Below, piece after piece: positions 22,900-33,940 of a stretch of 64,000 bases of DNA (position 1 is the stretch's first letter; each line of letters opens with the position of its first letter). Made by a program: the position numbers and the translations under genes. This stretch comes from Petunia secreta (Eukaryota; Streptophyta; Magnoliopsida; Solanales; Solanaceae). The notes under the pieces are model-generated. The model was not told the DNA's origin and did no database searches. It saw only the letters and a program-made list of their open reading frames with translations. The stretch spans positions 22,773,501 through 22,837,500 of the forward strand of contig JARKIP010000023.1 in assembly GCA_029990175.1 (NCBI GenBank). The letters run 5' to 3'.

Positions 22900-23400
22900 C
22901 TGCCCAACATACCCAAGTAAGATGGCACCAGGAACCCGAGTGATCATGTGGCTGCCCACGTCAAAGCAGTCAAAAGCAATGACTTGACAAAGGAGGAAAT
23001 TCTGTCAGTACTGGTGAAGAAACTTGGCTCTACTTTTACCAAAGGTGCCTTGACTTGGTACTCAAAAAACGAGAGAAGATGACGAAAGATATTTTTGAGA
23101 TTAAGCAGGAAGAAAGCAAGTTGCTGAAAGGCTACTTGGAAAGGTTCTAGAAGGAGCGCATGACACTCTCATAGTGAAACCATGGCCTTTGCCAAGAGTC
23201 TGAATCCTAAGGGTGCGACACCCATGCAAGAACTACAAAGAAGTTTACAGGAACACACCGCTACGACATGGAATGAGCTACACCATCATTGTAACCACAA
23301 GCTGAGGATCAAAATAGATTCAGTGAAGGAGTTTGAGAGGGGCGATAACAGAAGGCATAAGCGTGATTCCTCAGGAGATGTTAGGTCCGAAAATCACAAA
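22900..23400 (+). pseudogene. gag: Tat Gag remnant
   Basis: In pieces: HVAAHVKAVKSND and a match to 'WYS' near 22950-23070, then IFEIKQEESKLLKGYLERF near 23090-23150, then the open frame 23182 with AFAKSLNPKGATPMQELQRS and TATTWNELHHHCNHKLRIKID. The order follows Tat gag (homologous to the 14.7-kb copy). Multiple frameshifts and a TAG are present. The charged C-terminal tail runs into an A28 tract at 23399-23425. Confidence 0.7.
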
Positions 23401-23820
23401 AAAAAAAAAAAAAAAAAAAAAAAAAGAAGTGGATATCATCTAGACATCTTAGGATCATTGGTCAGGCACGACGAACCCCAAAGGTTGGTCTCTCAATGAG
23501 ATAAAGACCTGATGTGAACCGGGAGAGGACTTTAGCCTCAGTAGTACAAAGATTTTGGTCTCCACGTAAATATAGTCGAGCTGGTGGGGGATCATTCTTG
23601 GAGTACCACACAATTCTAAACAAAGCACATCTTAAAGAACTCTTGACTGACAAAGAAAAACAGACATACATATGGGGTAGGGAGTGCGAACTGCTCTATC
23701 TACAACCGGACGTCCAGAGGTCTGTCAACGTGATATTCGGTAGCCTTGGGGCCGCCTAGGGGGTAGCCAAAGTCATGATGAGTTGTGATGCTCAAAAGAA
23801 GAAAGAAAGAGGCCATGTAT
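23400..23820 (+). other. Gag-protease linker
   Basis: Includes a run of A residues at about 23398-23425 and frame 23514-23759, whose YIWGRECELLYLQPDVQRS is plausible Tat linker sequence but has no diagnostic domain. Confidence 0.4.
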
Positions 23821-23830
23821 TGGTACGATA

Positions 23831-24120
23831 TTGTTTGATAAAGGCGACACCGAGAGTCTCCTTTTCCCGCACCTCAATGGCTGGGTCGGCACTTTGAGAA
23901 TAGGCGGTTCACAGGTAAAATACATGCTCATAGACCTTGGGAGTGCCATGAACATCATCAGGCGAGATGATGTACAAGACATGCAACTATTGGACCAGAG
24001 GCAGTCCTTCTAAATCACAGTGTGTGATATATCATACAACGCTATAATGGGAAGGCTATCGATACATGAAATGAGAGCCACGCCTTTAACACTCCGCCAA
24101 ATTGTTAAGTATCCATCTTA
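23831..24120 (+). pseudogene. pol: Tat aspartic protease
   Basis: Frame 23831-24013 contains VGTLRIGGSQVKYMLIDLGS, where the active-site triad DT/SG is DLGS, so the Thr/Ser position is Leu. The downstream flap and partner motif YNAIMGRLSIHEMRA is in the same frame after a stop at 24011-24013, followed by PLTLRQIVKYPS. Tat proteases show 'YNAILGRPWLH....' at this place. The altered active site and the stop make function very unlikely. Confidence 0.75.
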
Positions 24121-24379
24121 ATATGAGTAAAAGAAATTTGGGCGGAACAAAGATTGTAGAGAAGCTGCTACATAACCATCGTCTCACAAGCGGCAAACAT
24201 GGAAACTTAAAATCGACAGAAGCAGTTGGGACCACCTTAAGTTGCCGATATCGCTATTGAGCACAAAGAACTTGAAGAGGTAGACCCCTATGAGATGCCA
24301 GACGTCATTTGTGACCTTGACGAGGAAAGGTCTCGAGAGCTACCATAGATGACATGGACTAGCTGATTTTCAACGAAAG

Positions 24380-24734
24380 TACCCTTGACTAGAAATTTTA
24401 TGCATTCTTGAAGTTAACAGGCAAACCCAGAGGCGAGCTTTCCAGCCTCCTCCATTTTGGGGCAACAAGTTTTGCTTGGACACATACAGATGTACCAAGA
24501 ATTTCCACCCAAGTTATCCCACATAAGCTTAACACTGACCAGACCTTCAAAACGGCCAAACAAAAGAAACGATCAATCAATCGCGGGAAAAAACAAGCAT
24601 TCCTGAAGTAGTGGAGAAACTACTGGACAATGTGTCTATTCGGGAAGTCTACCATCATGATTGGTTCTCTAACGTGGTAGTGGTTCCGAAGAAGAACAAC
24701 AAATGGAGAATGTGCATAGACTTCACTAACCTAC
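24380..24734 (+). pseudogene. pol: Tat reverse transcriptase, 5' part
   Basis: AFAWTHTDVP... is readable at 24470-24500 (Tat 'FAW...DMPGI' block), then the frame 24611-24735 gives KLLDNVSIREVYHHDWFSNV and VVPKKNNKWRMCIDFTNL, the RT finger/palm start. Sequence then meets the inserted LTR in the middle of the 'DFTNLNKA' motif. The reading frame resumes at 27104. Confidence 0.85.
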
Positions 24735-27103
24735 TGACACGACCCGGATTCCAGTTAGGCCGTGCGGGCACCCGACATCCTCCTCTAGACCCGTCGGGCA
24801 AACCCTTAACAATTAAATTAGAAAAATAAATATAACAATTCATAAATAAGGACAAAACTTAAAAAAACACATACATACTGATACCTCTAAGCTGTACAAA
24901 AGAAATTACAGCTGACTACCCAACAATACTAGGTTTAGGGCTATCCAGACTAGACAACTAAGAGTACAAAAGAAGACAGATACCTCTTGAAGGGAGCAAA
25001 ATGCAACTGAAATAATAAACGATAACTGGTGGCTGTCCGGAATAAAAGCTGACTCACCCTGACAGCTGAAGTCGTCTTCGCTCCTTCACCACGTGGCGAA
25101 CTCAATCCTGGAGCGAACCTGCCGAAATAAAATAGATAGACAAGAAATAAACAACAAACAAGGATGAGTCAAAAGGACTCAATAAGTGGGGCAGACTAGC
25201 CACCTCAAAGAATAGGATAGCTAGCCAGGGGGAAGAAACAGATAAACCAAATTCCTTCTATTTAAATTATAAAAAGGCAAAGCCAGATAACAACCGGAAA
25301 CACGTATGAAACCATAACCTCAACCAGGAATACGAGCCAGAAACATATCAATAAATAAGCAATGCACGTATAAGTAGAACAGTAGTTAGATACCACAAGT
25401 ATACCCAATGGTATGAAATGAAATGAAATGAAATATGATGCAAAGGGTCACATGTGCCAAATGAATAGAGCGGAATCCTCCTGCTCCGAGGGTGGAATCC
25501 TCCTACCCTCAATATGATGCAATGGAGCGGAATCCTCCTGCTACGAGGGCGGAATCCTCCTACCCTCAATATGATGCAATGGAGCGGAATTCTCCTGCTC
25601 CGAGGGCGGAATCCTCCTACCGTCAATATGATGCAATGGAGCGGAATCCTCTTGCTCCGAGGGCGGAATCCTTCTACCCTCAATATGTTGCAATGTGATG
25701 CAATAATAATCCTTCACCAGCGTGGGACTCTCATCGACAGCCAGAAAGTAGATGCCAACTCACAGCCAGAGTACAAGACTCAGATCCTCATTGCAATACC
25801 AACAACATGACTTAATATATAATATACAATGTAAATCCAAAGCTAAGGCATAATGAGTACGCCTATCGGCAGCTACACACGTAAGGAACACGTGGTAGAT
25901 TATCCACGAGGCCAGGTGCCTCCAAAGAAATGGATATAAACACTTACCTCTTCCAAAAGTTAGCATTGCTAATCAACAACCGATTTATCCTTAGGTTTCA
26001 TTGTCAAACGATCCCACTCTATTCAATAAGCAGAAAAATATATCAACTTAGGCTAAAGGCTTCATTCCTCATATCTTAAGGCAATCCGGTTAGGAACCTG
26101 ATACCCTACGCATACGCAATACGCAGGCCAGGTCTATATACATAGTTCAAAGTCACATAACCAAACCCTAAATAAATTACATTTATATGTTGCCCATAAC
26201 TCACTGAGTACAAATATATAATCAATTCGATTATCGGGGTCCAGTTGACCCTTTAAACTATTAATTGAACTTATTAATACGATGTCTAATATCCCAATTT
26301 TTATCGTCGGAATATATTCAATCACATGTAATAAACTCAAATAATGCATTAAGATCATTACCTGAATGTTTTGGGGTGAAAATTCTATCTTTTCTCCGGC
26401 TCTGTTCTCAATTTCGGGCATTTTTCTCTTCTGCGTTTTCTCTTTTGCTTTTTGTTTTTTGGTTCTGCTTCATTCTCGTTTTTTAAGCTTCAAAATGAAG
26501 CATAAGGAATATATATCCTTGACCAGCCCCACCGCCATTCCACTTAAATTCCTTTTTCTCCTTTGTCCTTTTTCCTTTTTTTCTTTTATTTTATTTCCTT
26601 TTTACTTTTATATTTTCTTTTCTTAATCGAAAATTAAAACAGTACTCTATGATACTCGAAATAATTCCAAATTTTGCATACCAATTATAAAAAATATATG
26701 TAACATACTCGCTAAAGCGGATCTCAAATCAAACTCCCGAAACTCAAGATGCGAATTTGAATGGAAAAGGTCAAATTATTTAACTTTCGCCATTTTAGCG
26801 GAAACTAGCCGAACAACCTCGAAATTTACTTTTGAAAAATTATAAAAGTCACAAATAATCATACGAACCTAACGACGCTTTCGAATTTCAAATCGGAGCT
26901 CGTTCGCCAAAACCGAGCTCGAAAATCTCTTTTTAATATTTATCGACAATAAAAACTGAAACCTTCTTCTGATGCCTACCAAACGAGGTCGGATTTAGCT
27001 CAAATTTTACAGACAGGTCCTAATGGACATTATGAAGTTTTTAGAATTATCGGCACGCCAATCGGAGTCCTAACTTCCGAAACGATTGGCCGAGGTCATT
27101 TCA
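24735..27103. mobile_element. Solo LTR (2369 bp) inserted in Tat RT
   Basis: Starts TG (24735) and ends CA (27103), interrupting RT between DFTNL and the rest. The flanks CCTAC (24730-24734) and CCTAA (27104-27108) agree in four of five bases, consistent with a 5-bp duplication with one later change. There is no PBS, PPT or coding domain inside, and length fits a long gypsy-type LTR. It starts TGACACGACCCGGATTCCAG. A 57-bp tandem array lies at 25467-25694. Frames such as 26366-26626 are low-complexity artefacts. Confidence 0.7.
25467..25694. repeat. Tandem array, four 57-bp units
   Basis: Units begin GGAGCGGAATCCTCCTGCTC and end ATATGATGCAAT, with each start 57 bp after the last (25467, 25524, 25581, 25638). 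The unit itself is a near-duplicate of GGCGGAATCCTCCTACC. The length is a multiple of three, so open frames pass through without meaning. Confidence 0.93.
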
Positions 27104-27680
27104 CCTAAACAAGGATTCCTTGCCCCCACCAAAACTCGATCAGCTGATCCACTCTACGGCAGGGCATAAGATGCTCAGTTTTATGGACGCCTATTCAGGG
27201 TACAATCAGATCCTCACTGATCCCGACGATCAAGAGAAGATATCTTTCATCACTGTTCGAGGAACTTCCTACTACCGGGTAATGTTGTTCGAGGTGAAGA
27301 ATGCGTTGACCACCTATCAGTGGCTAGTTAGTTTTATGTTCAAGGATCAAATAAGAAAAACAATGTAAGTATACATCGACGACATGCTAGTAAAGTCAAA
27401 GTTCGCAAGGGACCAAATCAAGTATCTAGAAATAGTGTTTGATATACTGGCCAAGTTAAGGATTAAACTTAACCCTGAAAACTACTCTTTCGGAATATCA
27501 TCAGGATGTTTCTTTGCTTCATCATTTTAAATCGAGGAATCGAAGCTAACCCTTTGAAGATAAAAATCAATCTAAGGGATACCAAAAGTGTTGAAAAGTG
27601 AGGCAGAGGTTAAAAAACTTAATTGCCAAGTCGGCGCGTTAAGTAGGTTTATTTCTTGATCTTCTAAATATTGTCATCAA
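27104..27680 (+). pseudogene. pol: Tat reverse transcriptase, 3' part
   Basis: Continues RT after the solo LTR: LPPPKLDQLIHSTAGHKML, SFMDAYSGYNQI (catalytic Asp), then VYIDDMLVKS (the YxDD pair) at about 27370-27400, then ILAKLRIKLNPEN and a degraded GCFFAS (normally KFLGF). A TAA precedes VYIDD in the same frame, and other stops follow. The pieces 24611-24735 and 27104-27400 fit without missing residues, so the RT was whole at the time of insertion. Confidence 0.87.
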
Positions 27681-28150
27681 TTCTTTTACATACTAAAGAA
27701 GAACAAAGTCTTGAATGGACAAATTAATTCCAACGGGCTCTTCTAGAACTAAAGGAGTATCTGTCAATTTCGCTACTGCTGGACAAACCACGCGAAGGGG
27801 AATGACTCTTGCTATATCTAGCAGTATCGAGAGTAGCCGTAAGTGGCTTACTCGCACGCGAGAAGAAACAAGTGCAATATCCCATATAGTCAGGAAGTCC
27901 CTACATGACGCAGAGACTCGCTATTAGCAATTGGAGAAGCTTGAACTAGCCTTGGTCACGGCTGCCGTAAGCTGCACATGTACTTTCAAAGCCACGTGAT
28001 AGTCGTCGTAATGTCTTTCCACTAAAACCATTCTGCATAGACATGAACTCTCGGAGTGCCTAGCAATGTGGGTTGTCGATCTCAGTAAATACTACATTAT
28101 CTATTAACCTCGTACGACCATCAAATCTCAAATTTTGCCAAAGGCCTCAA
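27681..28150 (+). pseudogene. pol: Tat RNase H fragment (left copy)
   Basis: Frame-broken RNase H: TNHAKGNDSCYI, SYSQEVPT...TRY, QLEKLELALVTAA, then SHVIVV and ELSECLAMWVVDLSKYY, RTTIKSQIL, all in the gypsy RNase H order. Similarity to pol ends at CCAAAGGCC (28137-28146), where the sequence passes without integrase into an LTR-like stretch. The same junction occurs in the inverted copy near 36.69 kb. Confidence 0.8.
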
Positions 28151-28159
28151 GTATATGTA

Positions 28160-28412
28160 CTCTCGTCGGTCTAAAACAATTGTCCATTTTGGTTTTTATA
28201 GACCCTTTAAGAAATCTTATCATGTGTAATAATTGTAGGGTAAATTTACTGTGTTACTGTTTATGTTTCTTCAAACCTTTTAAAAGTTGGAGTAATGGCA
28301 AAGGGTAAATCATGAAAGAATGCATCAATTCTTTCTTTGATTATGTAAATGGACAAGTATTATGGACTATTTTGAAAAACCTAAGTGAACAATTATTATA
28401 GATCGGAGGGAG
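28160..28412. mobile_element. Stowaway-type MITE
   Basis: 253 bp starting CTCTCGTCGGTCTAAAACAA and, on the minus strand, CTCCCTCCGATCTATAATAA. It is absent from the inverted copy near 36.67 kb, which therefore supplies the empty site. The left flank is TA, the right flank TG, so one base of the duplication has changed. Confidence 0.8.
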
Positions 28413-28651
28413 TGTTATATTATAATTAAAATTGGGGTAAAACCTAACCTATATATACCCAATTAATTCTCTCATTGTAAACACTATGTTTGGATTATTT
28501 TAGAATCTTTTTATTTTTATTCAAGAAATACAACTCCTAATTATTCGTTTTCTATAATATTTCATTATTGCATGTGAAATTTTTTATAAATTTTATTTTT
28601 ATGCCTCAAGCTAGTTCTGGGCATAAACAACTGTGACCTGTGGTTTCAATT
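28413..28651 (+). repeat. LTR-like end (T3) attached to the RNase H fragment
   Basis: AACCTATATATACCCAATTA followed by CTCTCATTGTAAACAC, with an end at GACCTGTGGTTTCA. The same sequence follows the RNase H fragment in inverted orientation at 36431-36665. TATA-like and ends in CA, so an LTR 3' half is likely. The 5' half is missing. Confidence 0.5.
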
Positions 28652-28762
28652 TGACGGTATTGAATCGAATCGAGAGGTAATTTTTTATAAAATTTGAGTA
28701 GTATAAATGAATGAGTCTGTCTGTTGTCACGTAGCAATAAGTATCTTCTCCTATATTAGCAA

Positions 28763-29195
28763 GGACGCTGCTAAATGACCATACTCATGTGGACCTAAAA
28801 TAGCTATACTGGTGAAAATTCCATTAAGTCCTCATTCAGTTTTTGGCTCCAACCACTATTATTTTTCCTCCAATAAGTTTCCCTCCAAAAATATAATAAT
28901 TTTATATTAGCATGTCCAATTTTTTATAGCCCCAATACATTGAAAAATTAAAATAAATATATAAATACATTATTCTTCATATTTTTATCAATACATTATT
29001 CTTAATATTGAATATATGAGTTTAATTTGAATGAGTATCGAATTTAATTATTTTTTTTCTTGTAGGAGTTTTTCGTGAAATATTTAAATTTTAGATGGAA
29101 ATATAAGTGAACAATTTTCATTGTAGTTAATTTGTTAATGTTTTGAAATTGAGTTACTCATTCAAATTATGATAATTTAATTGACTACGTAATGA

Positions 29196-29231
<36 letters not shown>

Positions 29232-31131
29232 GCCCTATATATTTCAATCTTATTCCTATGCAAATTTTACATACACACCATTTATAAATTTACCTGTACA
29301 GAATTATAATTCACATATTTAGATACACACCCCTACATAAATAACAAGAATTATATGAGAACTAACAAAAATAGAAAATAAATTTGTTATGGAACTACTA
29401 CTATATATAAGATATATATTATCAAGAATAAATGCATACATGACATCATTAATCAAACCACCAACTAACTATGCATTGTGTAAAATCATTATAAGTAGAA
29501 GTAGAAATAGAAGTAGTTGTTAGTGTGTCTCTCTATTTTTTCTGTTGAACCTCTAAATAATCTTGCTTGCAATGTCAACCAAATTCATTTTAGTCTCACG
29601 TTCATATTTTTTGCCTCGTTTGATGGGTCAACAAAAAATAAATTAAATAACATGACGAATGTTGTTGCCTGATGGGTCAACAAACATCTTAGAAATCGAA
29701 GGTAATGACGTAATTAAGTACAGTTGGAGTGAACCCGTTGACAAATGAAAAATTCCAGCATAATAGCAACTACTATGACATTGTAAGCGAAGGTTATGAG
29801 TTCGAACCTGGCAAAAGTGTGCCATTTAAACTATTTTTTTAATTACTCCGTATTTAATTACTCTTGCTATGTAAAGAAGTTTTTTATATCTTATATATGT
29901 TATCACCGATAATAATGAACTTTGATTTTCCTTATTTGATCCTTCAATTTTCGCTGTGTAGCTAAATTTCTTATATCTTTTATATGTTATTACTGCTAGT
30001 AATGACTTTTGGTTTGACTTATATGATCCTTCAATCACTGATAATAATGAATAATTGAAGGCACTTTGGGGGACATACAACTATATATAATAACATATAC
30101 ATATAATATTTTCAATAAAGTTAGGGTCTATTTTCCTCTAAAGGACATAATTTTTTTGGTCAAACAATAGAAATTTTTTTCAGCTAAATTAATAAGGACA
30201 TATCTTGGTTTCAGTTTCAATTTGTCATGACTAAAATTATTATTTCGAGCTTGAAATAATATATTTTTTCGTTATTTTTAAGCTAATGACAATTTATATT
30301 AACTTTCAATTTTGAGTTATTTTATTTAATTATTTAAATGTAATTAAGATAAATATGAAAAATTTATATTGAGTGCTTCGCACGTATGCGTACTTATACA
30401 TACATGAGTTAAATATAAGATTTTTCTCCATAAGCCATGGTGGGATTCGACTAAAAAAGTTTTAACTTTCTGAACAAAAAAATATTTTACTTTCCAAAAG
30501 ATGGATTTCAACTTGTAAATGTAAAAAATGATCAAACTGAAAAACTTTTATAAAATAGCTTTTAGCCTCTTTTTGTTCCTTAAGAAAATACTTATTTTAG
30601 ACATTAAATTGAAAGAAGTTTTTGTTCTAACACTTTACAAAACTCTTTTTAAAATTTTTTATACTTAAAAGTGACGTATTAGAAAGAAAAAAGTACAAAA
30701 ATAATAATCATGAAATTAAAATTTCGTATATATAAGGAGAGTATGAAATATGCCCTAAGTATAAGTTTTTTTTTTATTTTACAAAAAAAAATAAGAAAAT
30801 TATAAGTTGGTGTTCAAATTTTTGAGAAGATATAATTATAAAAAATATTAGGGTTAGAGAAAAATATTTTTTTTTTAATACAATCTTTGGATTGGAAATG
30901 TAAACATAATTAACTACAAAAAGAGAGAATGAAATTTAAATGCATTGAGAATGTAACATAATTAACTACAAAGAGGGAGAGAATGAAATTTAAAATTTTT
31001 ATTTTTATTTTCACGAATGGTATAAGGGTAAAAAAAACGTAAAAAATATCCATTATACCCAAATCTCCTAGTGAAATGACTTAATTACCATGCTATTAGT
31101 GTCAAAAAAGTATGGTCACATATCATTTTCC
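28763..31131. mobile_element. MULE-D, copy 1 (non-autonomous, 2.37 kb)
   Basis: Starts GGACGCTGCTAAATGACCAT and ends GGTCACATATCATTTTCC. The minus strand from the end reads GGAAAATGATATGTGACCAT, so the termini are imperfect inverted repeats of about 22 bp sharing TGACCATAC. The element is homologous, in reverse, to 55998-60184. No reading frame of note is present. A GAGTTCGAACC motif at about 29798 resembles a tRNA B box. This copy has no visible target duplication, but the other copy has an 8/9 match. Small AT and AC runs lie at 29197-29231. Confidence 0.7.
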
Positions 31132-32437
31132 TGTATAGTTTTAATGGTTCCAATAGCACGTTGACGGTGTAGATTTAATAGTTCCAGTAGCAATTTCTTG
31201 GATACCAGCATTAAATGCATATTAGAACTCCACCTACTACGTTAATTTTTCCTTTTTTAGCTACAAGCCTCCAAAATTTATTTGGTCAAAGTCTATTTGG
31301 AATTCATCGACGGTTTAATGAGCTAGCCGACAACTAACTAGATTTCCTACATTTGTATTAATGTCTGAAGTAACGTAGGGGAATAGTTCCAATAGCACAA
31401 TTTACTATGTGGTCAACTTCTCGACTAAAACAATTTTTAATTTCCCATCGACCCATAGCATTAAATGTCTGAAGTAACGTAGGGGAATAGTTCTTTCACA
31501 ATAATTGATGATTTTCTTTTGCCAAAAATATAATTGGCCACACTAATTGTGGCCCAAACGTTCTAAATGAGGTCATTATAGTAATTTCATACATTTTTTT
31601 TAATTAGTTCGTTAATTTTGTTTCATTTCTACTCCTGATTTTAGCTTAATTTTGAATAGTTTGTTTAACTCTCTCTCATAATCTTAATTCCATGTCAATT
31701 CTCAAAACACTTTCACATCCACACATGCACTTGATTATTTTCCATAAAGTAATTAATGATAAAAGGTATACCATAAAAATACATACAGAATATATACGAA
31801 ATACATACTGTACTAAACTTCTTGACTAAACCGTTTTTTAGTTTGAAAGTTCTCAAAACTAGTCAGCCCACGGTAAAATATGAACTGACATAGTCCAAGT
31901 TTTGCTTAAATATTCTGTAGTCGCACAGCCATAATATTAGGGAATGCCGTATACTAGAAAGATATGCAACAGAAGCATGATTAAATTGTGACAAATTAAA
32001 TTTGTATAGTATTAGGTTATACTATGAGGTATACCAGCCTAGGTATATCGTTTACCGTTGGATTATACCGCAGTTATGAGATAAAATATTTATAGCTAGA
32101 TCGCCCGTTCGAATAAATATTTTTAAATAGAGCTATTTTAAATTTAAAATAAAAGTCTCTGACATAAAAAATAAAAATCCCTAAATTTACCATCGACGCA
32201 TAGCAATTGCTTGGCTATCTACCAGCATTAAATGCTAGCTTGCCAACTAACTAGATTTCCTACATTTGTATTAATGTCTTAAGTAACGCAGGGGAATAGT
32301 TTCACAATAATTGATGATTTTGATTTAAAAAAGTCTTTTAACCACACTCATTTTGGCCACAATGGCACTAATAGGATTAAAATGGTAAATTATAATTAAA
32401 TTTAGGTCATTTATAGGATTAAGCAAAATACACAGAT
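31132..32437 (+). repeat. R1-related sequence, inverted to R1-A
   Basis: Contains three copies of GTCTGAAGTAACGTAGGGGA or close forms (31371, 31471, 32274), as well as GCATTAAATGC and CTAACTAGATTTC. The same words, in reverse, occur at 36100-36430. No gene. Confidence 0.6.
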
Positions 32438-33477
32438 TATAAATGGCTTAATACATATTTTACCCATCGAACTTGTCCCAAAATACCCTCGACACACCAC
32501 TACTACACGGGCGTTTTTTGACACACAAACCTTTCACGAAGTGTAACTATTACACACCTCATTTGATGAGTTGGTATTAAAGAGTATAACGTCCCAACAC
32601 GCGCTGGCCACGTGGATGATAAGTCAGCAACACAGTCAGCTACACCTAATAAAATGTGGCCCCCCTTTAATTTCACCCTACCCATTTTATTTTAACCCGA
32701 ACCCATGTAAAAACCCGACCCAACTACTAGCCTATATATTGTTTTAACCCTAAATTGGTCCCCCCATATTCCCAAATTTACCGCGGCTAAGACGAAAAGG
32801 AACAATTCTTAAAAGTTTGGCCTGATAACAACAAGACGAAGGAATCTTTGCATGGTGCAACGAGTGTAGGTAAGTTATTCCTTATAATGCACACATTTAT
32901 CTAAGTATTTGTCGTGTTTAGTGTAAAGAACTGAACTTGTTAACAACTTTCTAGGGTTTTGTTGTCTTTTATGTAAAAGGGAGTAAATTTAGGGTTATTG
33001 TTTATTGTTTGCCTCTATTTGTGTGTAAAAATAGGGTTATTTTATTGAATCTGAATATTTTTTAATTTATTTTTCAGTGTGAACATGTCATTTAAAATTA
33101 TTTCTTTGAGGTTTCATCATGGGGGTAAGTTAATTAAAGGAGTTGGGGCTCACTGATGTTGCTGAGTTGTACATATGTCCACGAGATAGAACTGATCTAT
33201 TGGTAAATGTTGTGACTGATAGGGACATTTTAGGCATTTCCAACTCACTAGAAAATGGTGATACCCTAGAAATTTATGTCACACATGCTGCCCCTTTAGC
33301 AGTTATTTATGAGAGTGATACTGGTGTAGTTGGTGATAACAATAGTACTAGGGGCAGAAGGCTAGTAAATGCAAGAGATGTAGCAGTTGATGAATCAAAT
33401 TCTGATGAGCTTCAAACTAGTGAGGATGAACATGTTGATGCACTTGATACTAGTTCTAGTTCTGAGAGTGAGGGGCT
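32438..33477 (+). pseudogene. MULE left end: long TIR and MURA N-terminal exon
   Basis: A 135-bp terminal inverted repeat (32438-32575, GGCTTAATACATATTTTACC...) is followed by a 5' leader. A splice-like site pair is seen (donor GTAAGTTATT near 32870, acceptor TTTTCAG at 33072-33078), then ATG 33085. The protein begins MSFKIISLRFHHGGKLIK; 'RFHHGG' is the N-terminal motif of plant Mutator (MURA) transposases. After a frameshift, 33143-33480 gives GLTDVAELYICPRDRTDLLV, NSLENGDTLEIYVTHA and an acidic Ser-rich linker, as in the same family. The DDE and zinc-finger parts are absent: the sequence is cut at about 33478 and joined to an antisense gag. Transposase function is lost. Confidence 0.72.
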
Positions 33478-33478
33478 A

Positions 33479-33663
33479 GGTGGAATAACCCCACTTGGTG
33501 GAATTAAGCCGGTAGGTGGAGTTAAACCGGCTGATGGAGCTAAGTAAGTTGGTGGCACTAAACCAGTTGGTGGAATTGGCGTTCTACCACTAAGTGAAGT
33601 GACTCCAGTTGATGGGTCAAGAGTTGGGATTGTGGTGTTATGAGAGTTATTAGTATTTTCCAT
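33479..33663 (-). pseudogene. gag: Gag N-terminus, cut (R1-A)
   Basis: Minus-strand frame MENTNNSHNTTIPTLDPSTG with a Pro-rich stretch (TPPTGLIPPSGVIPPSP). It matches the 191-residue version at 50299-49724 for about 60 residues, then switches into the Mutator sequence. The Pro-Gly periodicity on the minus strand makes Gly-rich frames on the plus strand, which is why an apparent plus ORF (33143-33547) fuses MURA sequence with antisense gag. Confidence 0.75.
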
Positions 33664-33729
33664 TGATAAGAATCAACAAAGATTGAAAAGCTTGAAACGC
33701 AACCTTGGAAACAAACGTTATTACTAGTT

Positions 33730-33746
33730 CCCCACAGACGACGCCA
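33730..33746 (-). other. Primer-binding site of R1-A
   Basis: Minus strand TGGCGTCGTCTGTGGGG, 3 bp after an LTR end in CA. The same site occurs at 50366-50382 (ATGCCA on plus, so G to A in one place). It is a common Tat-type primer site. Confidence 0.7.
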
Positions 33747-33927
33747 ATTTGTGTTGGCCTCTGATTTGGACAGTAAATCGATTTTTTTTTTTTGGATTAA
33801 TAAGCATTTGTTCGTATCAAAGTTGTAAAATAACAAGAAATACGGTAAGAAAATCGAACAATAGTAATGAACCAAAGATAAGTGTTTTGAATTATTTTCT
33901 GAATGGCTTTCCATAATTACAGAGTGA

Positions 33928-33940
33928 CTATTTATATCTT
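33928..33940 (-). promoter_or_regulatory. TATA box of R1-A LTR
   Basis: Minus strand AAGATATAAATAG, about 180 bp before the LTR end. Conserved in R1-B at 50567-50580. Confidence 0.6.

Noticed and set aside
25348..25810. Repeat protein with 19-residue units
   Set aside because: The 57-bp array keeps all frames open because 57 is a multiple of three. It lies inside a solo LTR, and all frames look equally open.
29760..29825. Possible SINE head within MULE-D (GAGTTCGAACC)
   Set aside because: Only a B-box-like word is present. There is no tail or target duplication, and the same sequence occurs in both MULE-D copies as part of the element.
32438..33547. Intact Mutator transposase gene
   Set aside because: Only the N-terminal motif is present, with a frameshift, and the DDE and SWIM regions are absent.
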